In this document: piece by piece, positions 58,801 to 64,000 of the stretch
How the letters are laid out: the number at the start of each line of letters is the position of its first letter
Position numbering within the stretch: the first letter of the stretch is position 1
From: Hibiscus mutabilis
Lineage: Eukaryota; Streptophyta; Magnoliopsida; Malvales; Malvaceae
Length of the DNA: 64,000 nucleotides
Direction of reading: 5' to 3'
Assembly (NCBI GenBank): GCA_019671005.1
Contig: CM033732.1
Location: 7,472,886 to 7,536,885, forward strand
Notes under the pieces: model-generated
Database searches by the model: none
Told to the model about the DNA's origin: nothing
Seen by the model: only the letters and a program-made list of their open reading frames with translations
Made by a program: the position numbers and the translations under genes

Positions 58801-58880
58801 TAAAATTAAATTCATATTACTGTCCCAAAATGCCAAAATGCCGAGTAAAATTAATTAGCCTGACTCTCGATTTTAAAAAA
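52861..58880 (-). other. Internal region of element B, no recognisable coding
   Basis: Six kilobases that would hold gag-pol in an autonomous element. I looked for Gag, protease, RT (YVDD-like) and integrase motifs on the minus strand and found none. The longest frame, 54720-54388 (110 residues), has no known motif. Pyrimidine-rich patches on the plus strand occur near 52870 and 54000. Toward the primer site some sequence resembles a leader. Confidence 0.6.
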
Positions 58881-58899
58881 ATCCCCAGCAGAGTTGCCA
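58881..58899 (-). other. Primer-binding site of element B
   Basis: The minus strand reads TGGCAACTCTGCTGGGGAT, three bases from the LTR. It differs from the element C site (TGGCGACTCCGCTGGGGA) by two transitions, consistent with the same tRNA-Arg-type primer. Confidence 0.8.
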
Positions 58900-58902
58900 A
58901 GC

Positions 58903-61656
58903 TATCGCAACCATTTTTGAAATCGGGTGTGAAAAATAGCCTAACAATCATTGTTTTGAAAAAATTAGGGTTTTTGGCCATTCTTAATTTAATCTTGAAA
59001 ACTTAGAGTTTTTCATATTAAATTGAAATTTCCTTTATTTATTCTTCAAAAAACATTTTGGAGTCGCCACCGATCACTTCGTGGTAGACCGGGTGCCGAA
59101 AAAACAAACCAGAGATTTTGTCTTAAAATTGGGTTCGGGAGTCAGTTACGTGTAGGGAAGGATTAGCACCCCTACGAACTCCCGTTATCGGTACCTTAAT
59201 TTTACGTAGCATTTGGCATTTCGAGTAATAATTTGAATTTAATTTATCCATAATTATTAATGGAATTTAAATTCTGAATGTAGATATCCTTTTATCATGA
59301 AAGTCATTTTGTTCGAATATGAGATTAAAAGCACCACGTTAAGTGGCACCCCTATTCATATTTAAAAATGAATTCTCAACATAAAAGGTTTTTTTATGAA
59401 TGTTCTTTTATTGTATTGTTGATTTTAAGTATTAATCCTAAAAGGCTCTAATTAATTAGTCATTTATTCTATGAATATTAATTAATTTAATGGCTTTTAT
59501 GGGAAGATGTCAACTGCGTGAACACCTTCCATATATTTAAAGACCTTAAATTAATAATATTCCTAATTTATTAATCCTTCTTATTGATTAAAGTTCTAGT
59601 CCTAGTTAAGACTCTAACAATTATTAAGTCAATATTATAAGTAAAAATGTATATTAAATATTCACCTTTAAAACTAATGTTGAGATAACACCCACTGTAA
59701 ACACTAGAACACCATCCAAATTTGGGCCCCAAAGGTTCAATTAAATATACATTTAATTAACTATAATGTATTTTAATTAATTATTTAATTTTAACTAAAG
59801 AACCAAATTAATGTTCGATTTATGTTGAATATATATTAAATATAATTTATTAAAATTCATGTTGAGATAACACCTCATTGTAAACAATGAAACACCATCC
59901 AAATTTGAATTTTAAAATTTATACTTAATATATATTTAATTACTACAATTATCTACTTAATTTAATTATTGAATCCTAATTAGAGAACCTAAACTAAAGG
60001 CTTTAATAATTAATTAATACTATGTGGTTAAGTTACCTAGCACACAATACTACATGCTTCATTTTAAAACATGCAATCATACGTATAATTAAAACAATTA
60101 AATTAAATTAAAGGACTGAATTAGAAGAAATAAAACTTACAAAATCTGACTTTTATTACAAAATGACTAAATTGAACCAAATGCAAAGCCTAATGCCCCA
60201 ATTACAAATCCCTAATGACCAAAATGAAAAGATTACAAGTTTGGTGGTTCAATTACAGAGTATGAATGACTAAATTGAATTGATTACAAAACCTAGGTGA
60301 CAAATTAGAGGGAATTAGGACTAAAATGAAAGATATCAAAGGTTTGGGCAAAAACCAAAGGGGGTTCGAATGGGAATGCGCGGATCCTCTACCCGCCCGG
60401 ATAAGAAGACGCGGATCCCCTATACCCGTCCCTCAAAATGGCAGCGCTTTGGTCAGGGTATTTAAACCCTCACTTAAGCCCAAAATCGGCTCTTCCTTAT
60501 CATTCTTCAAAATCACATTCTCTCACTTCCTTCTCACTATCTCTAATCACTCTGAAACGAACAACAAATTGCCCAAAAAAACTAACTCACACGTATCAAA
60601 ATGTACCCATTTTGTTTGAATGTTCATTGTGTTCTTTATTTAAATGGAGAACACAGTTGAACACCGCCCTCAACTGCTGCCTTAACCGCCATTCAATCTT
60701 TCACCGTCGAACTCTGATCTCCTTTGGTTTTTTGCTAGCAGTTAGGGTTCAAACCCCAGCCGCCGTAGGCGAACGCCGGCCGCCCTAGGGCGATTTCTGG
60801 CCACCGTTGACCGCCGTGACCAAAACACTAAATGACCAAAAAATAGATTTTTCAATCCTAAACCTTAAACTAAGCTCAGATTCAACTGAATCCTCCATTC
60901 TTCCCCAGCCTAGGACCTATATCTACCCAACCCGAACCCTCTTCAACTCCGGCAAAACCCTAAAAACACTTCGGCCACCATGAAACTTTCTCCGATGCTC
61001 CTTTTATATTTCACTTTCACTTCTGTTTTCTTTTTATATATAAACTAACATTATTTTATTTCTGTTTTTACAGGAAAGTAAATCGGAATGGAAATATACC
61101 TTTTCGACGGTGGCCATGACAATTTTAACCGACGAGCTTCTAGGTGACTGACGAGCTTTCCGATGACCGGTGAACTTCTGACGATCTTTTCTCTTCCCGA
61201 TGGCGGTGCAGTTTTCCAAGACGGTTTAGTTACCGAGAAAGATAACTTCTCTCTCTATTATTATTAATGGTAGTTAATTATGGTTAATTCTGACTCTGAC
61301 ACTCTCTCTCTTAATTATTTATAGGTGTGCAGATGATGACGTAAGTGGGGCTAGCTGGTGATGAGGAAACATACAATCCGTGTGAAGTGGGTTTGAACGA
61401 ATTGGGAGCCGACACGTGGACTGATTTTGGGCGGGAAAACGGGCTTTGGATCCATTTGTGTTTGTTGGATATTAAAATGAGCGAGAAAAACTAAATGTAA
61501 TGGGAATCTTGGCTTTAATTGGGCTTTGGAATTTTTGAATGTAAATGGATTGTTTGGATATTATTTGGGCTATTTATTTATTTATTTATTATTTATTTAT
61601 TATTCGACCTTATTTATGTATATTCGCACACCCCTAGACAAAATACGGGTATTACA
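58903..61656 (-). repeat. Right (5') LTR of element B, uninterrupted
   Basis: The LTR is 2754 bp. It begins TATCGCAACC, where the other copy has TGTCGCAAC, so a terminal base mutated. It ends GGGTATTACA. The sequence TTCTGTTTTCTTTTTATATA near 61030-61048 is the unoccupied target of element C, which in the left LTR is split at CTTTT. Confidence 0.92.
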
Positions 61657-61745
61657 CTATCCTATGCAGCTATCGATGTATAACCTATCACCACATCGAG
61701 TTAAAATGTTTTGATAAAATCATCAATTTAATTCATGTGAGGGAT

Positions 61746-61960
61746 TGTTGGAAAAATGTGAGAAATCAGTAACTTTGAACCATATTTTCTATGGGTAAAG
61801 GTGGATGATCGAATGGTGAATTTATTAATTTATATTCGAATCTATAAGACCTTTACAACGATATTTTATATGCTCAAAATGGTTGAGTGATGAATGAGAA
61901 ATTGATGTTCAAAGTGAGGTAGTTGTGAATTGTGCAAAAAAAAATAAAACCCCTTATCCC
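61746..61960 (+). repeat. Truncated 3' LTR of the second copia element
   Basis: TGTTGGAAAAATGTGAG follows a short GTGAGGGAT purine stretch, a typical copia 3' LTR start. It continues the remnant at 28499-29655, from which element B separates it. It seems to stop near 61960, where gypsy coding begins, so its end is missing. Confidence 0.6.
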
Positions 61961-61964
61961 ACAT

Positions 61965-62960
61965 GGGTAGGCATAATATTGTTATAGATGCCTTTTCTAG
62001 ACAGGACCCTGAACTATTTCAGATGACTGCCACTGTAATTACTCTTTCTTGGGTCAAGGAGTGGTAGACACTTATAAGAATGATGACTTTGCCAAGGGGA
62101 AGATGACTGTTGCTTCATTATAACAGTGTACAAACCTACACTGGACCTGCACTAAAGGCATCCTAAGGTACAAGAAGAAGGTGTACGTTGGCAACAATGG
62201 GGACCTGAGACTCAGATTATTGATCCAACTTCATGATTCACCATTGGAGGGGCCATTCTGGAGTGCAGGCCACATATCACAAAATGAAATTATGCTTTTA
62301 CTGGTCATGGATAAAGAAGCAAGTAAAGGAGCATGTCCTTTAGTGTGATGTTTGCCAGAGGGTTAAAGATGAACACATAGATAAATCTGGTATCTTAAAG
62401 CCTCTTTTTATTCCTAATCAAGCATGGGACACTATTTCTATGGATTTTATTAAGGGCCTTCCCCTTTTTAAGAAGTTCAATTCTATATTGATGATAGTTG
62501 ACAAATACACCAAATATGGACACTTCTTTTCCTTTCCCCATCCCTTTACTACAACTGATCTAGCCTCCATCTACTATGACTAGATTTATAAATTGCATGG
62601 CAGCCCTAAAATTGCAGTCTCTAACAGAGATAAGATATTCACATGCCTTTTCTAGAATGAGCTTATGAAGAAGTTGAGTATAGTGTCCCATTTCAGCTCT
62701 GCCTACCACCCTGAATCTGATAGCCAGACTGAGCATTTGAATCAGTGTTTAGAATTGTATTTAAGGTCTCTTTGTTTCCTACGACCTAATACTTGGACAA
62801 ATTGGTTACCATATGCCGAATAGTGGTATAACACCAATTTGCACACGGCTTTGGGTATTACCCCTTTTGAAGCTCTACACGGTTACAAGCCTAATATGTT
62901 GAATTGGTCTAAGGATTCTACTGTACATGGGGTGAATGAGATTATGGCAAGCAGATAACA
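61965..62960 (+). pseudogene. Gypsy chromovirus RNase H end and integrase core, decayed
   Basis: Translation in interrupted frames gives AFSRQDPELF (end of RNase H), a zinc-binding remnant (H...H, then CDVCQR), the core SMDFIKGLP (first Asp), SNRDKIFT (second Asp), and SDSQTEHLNQ (Glu), then YNTNLHTALGITPFEALHGY. In-frame TAG codons stand where Trp or Gln is usual (near 62342, 62582, 62654, 62822), as expected from C-to-T decay. No RT is present to the left; the fragment begins at the copia LTR boundary. Confidence 0.85.
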
Positions 62961-63006
62961 CACAAGAAAACTATTGCAGGACAATTTATAAAGGGCCCAA
63001 CATCCA

Positions 63007-63555
63007 ATGAAATTTTATGCAGACAAGAGCAGGTCGAAAAGGGAATTTCAGGTAGGGGATGAAGTTTACCTTAAATTGCAGCCTTACAGACAATCAATAG
63101 TGGCCTTGCACAAAAATTTGAAGTTGACTGATCACTTCTATGGTCCCTATAAGATCATAAAGAGATATGGCTTAGTGGCGTATCAGTTGCAACTCCCAGA
63201 TACTTCAAAAATCCACCCTGTATTTTATGTCAGTCTCCTCAAGAAGAAGGATGGTGCTAAGGTACATACCTCCTTTGATCCTCCAAATGTTAATGATGAT
63301 GGCCAGCTAAAGATTTATCCTCTGCAAGTCCTAGATAAACGAATTGTGAAACGGAACAACATGTTAGTCACTTGGCTATTGATCCAGTGGGTGAACATGG
63401 GTCCCAAAAATGCAACATGGGAAAACTTTACCGTACTTCAATCTCAGTTTCCTGACTTTGATCTTTGGGGAGAAGGATCGTCTTGTGGGAGAGGTATTGT
63501 CATGATCGAAGTAAAAAAAGGGAAATTGAGGAAATTAGGGCATGCGATCGGATAG
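63007..63555 (+). pseudogene. Gypsy integrase C-terminus with chromodomain
   Basis: A 182-residue open frame continues the integrase above. It has VGDEVYLKLQPYRQ, the GPY-type block HFYGPYKIIKRYG, the linker IHPVFYVSLLKK, and a chromodomain-like end (LVTWLLIQWVN, KNATWEN, FPDF). The chromodomain marks the element as a chromovirus, perhaps of the Reina group, by style only. A Ser/Gly/Lys-rich tail follows to 63555. It is open, but only as the end of a broken polyprotein. Confidence 0.85.
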
Positions 63556-64000
63556 CTTGAGAATAGATTGAAGGATAGACCAATTAATCTGACCAAAGAA
63601 AACAATAGCTTTTTGAAAAATGAAACTAATCAGATTAAAACAGTTCAGTTGGGCCGAGGCAAGAATGTGATTATCAGCCCATGAGTGAGAAACAAGCATG
63701 AGCACGTGAAGAATTTCTAGCTGGAATACTGTTGGAGAAGATTAAGGAGAGCTTAATTCCTGTTATTAAATAATTTGTTGTGTCCTTAGGAATATATATA
63801 CATATTGTATTCTATTCCATTGTTCTTATGCTTGAATTTATGTAAAAACTCTATGTTTTCTGAAATTTACTCTTCTATCTTCTTAAGTCTCCCTTTTTCT
63901 TCTTCTTAATTCTTTGTTCGAATCATTACATTTTTATTATATTTTTTGTTGTGTTTTATTTTTTGACAAAAATGGCGAAAATAAACTACTGAAAACGATT
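63556..64000. other. 3' flank of the gypsy fragment
   Basis: AT-rich. TGTTGGAGAAGA near 63730 could be a 3' LTR start, but I see no polypurine tract before it and no second copy. No gene is recognised. Confidence 0.35.

Larger units (their letters stand above)
29656..61656 (-). mobile_element. Outer Tat-related LTR retrotransposon, pol-less, minus strand (element B)
   Basis: LTRs at 29656-50154 (interrupted) and 58903-61656 flank an internal region of 8.7 kb. A perfect target duplication CTATC lies at 29651-29655 and 61657-61661. The primer site (58881-58899) and polypurine tract (50155-50167) both read on the minus strand. The termini and both priming sites resemble the inner Tat element, but I find no Gag, RT or integrase in 50172-58880. 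It therefore looks like a large non-autonomous derivative that would need proteins from relatives. It inserted into a copia remnant (28499-29655 plus 61662-61960). Without the nested element it is about 14.2 kb. Confidence 0.88.

Overview
This window looks like repeat-dense nuclear DNA of a flowering plant, probably a eudicot. The evidence is AT-rich intergenic sequence, nested Ty3/gypsy and Ty1/copia LTR retrotransposons of plant-specific lineages (Tat/Ogre-like with two RNase H domains, Tekay-like chromovirus), a Mutator-type MITE, and one gene of the plant prolamin-like (ECA1/EC1-type) family. I cannot name the species. A rosid, perhaps Malvales, is a weak guess from the style of the Tat proteins. 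There are no bacterial genes, no CRISPR array, and I found no tRNA or rRNA gene.

Layout. (1) 1-5621: the 3' part of a Tat/Ogre-like element, ending in a 2.87-kb LTR. (2) 5780-7076 and 21664-22364: a broken minus-strand DUF4283/LINE-like gene, split by a copia element at 7077-21663, which is itself split by a minus-strand Tekay-like gypsy element at 8990-19440. (3) 22365-25260: no gene; decayed tandem repeats. (4) 25268-28490: a long inverted-repeat pair enclosing a Mutator-type MITE (26273-27059, 9-bp target duplication) and the only intact host-type gene (27289-27666). (5) 28499-61960: a triple nest. A copia remnant was hit by a minus-strand, pol-less Tat-related element (29656-61656, target duplication CTATC). 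That element's left LTR was then hit by a plus-strand, nearly complete but mutated Tat/Ogre element (31787-49537, target duplication CTTTT). The right LTR of the host element keeps the uninterrupted empty site near 61038, which proves the order. (6) 61965-63555: a decayed chromodomain gypsy integrase.

The inner Tat element carries, in order, 5' LTR, tRNA-Arg-type primer site, leader hairpins, ORF1 with a coiled coil, Gag, protease, a G-patch-like ORF, a candidate intron, RT, RNase H, a second (archaeal-type) RNase H, integrase, structured 3' noncoding DNA, polypurine tract and 3' LTR. Stops and frameshifts break most of its frames.

The most interesting signal is not a protein. Several elements carry tandem arrays of short RNA hairpins whose loops are conserved while the stems change in a compensatory way. 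These are UUCG-loop hairpins (1181-2022), UAUAUAGGA-loop hairpins (2104-2603 and 45810-46602), UAAUGAGAA-loop hairpins on the minus strand (50250-51170), a two-stem module in five copies in the copia 3' region (20441-20864), and UUCG mini-hairpins in the Tekay LTR (9805-9900). A separate motif (outer stem, AAAA, CCC/GGG stem, GAAA-type loop) occurs in both nested Tat elements on their own sense strands. In most cases the G-U wobbles fall on the element's sense strand, which points to structure in RNA. All of this was read by eye; no alignment or folding program was run.
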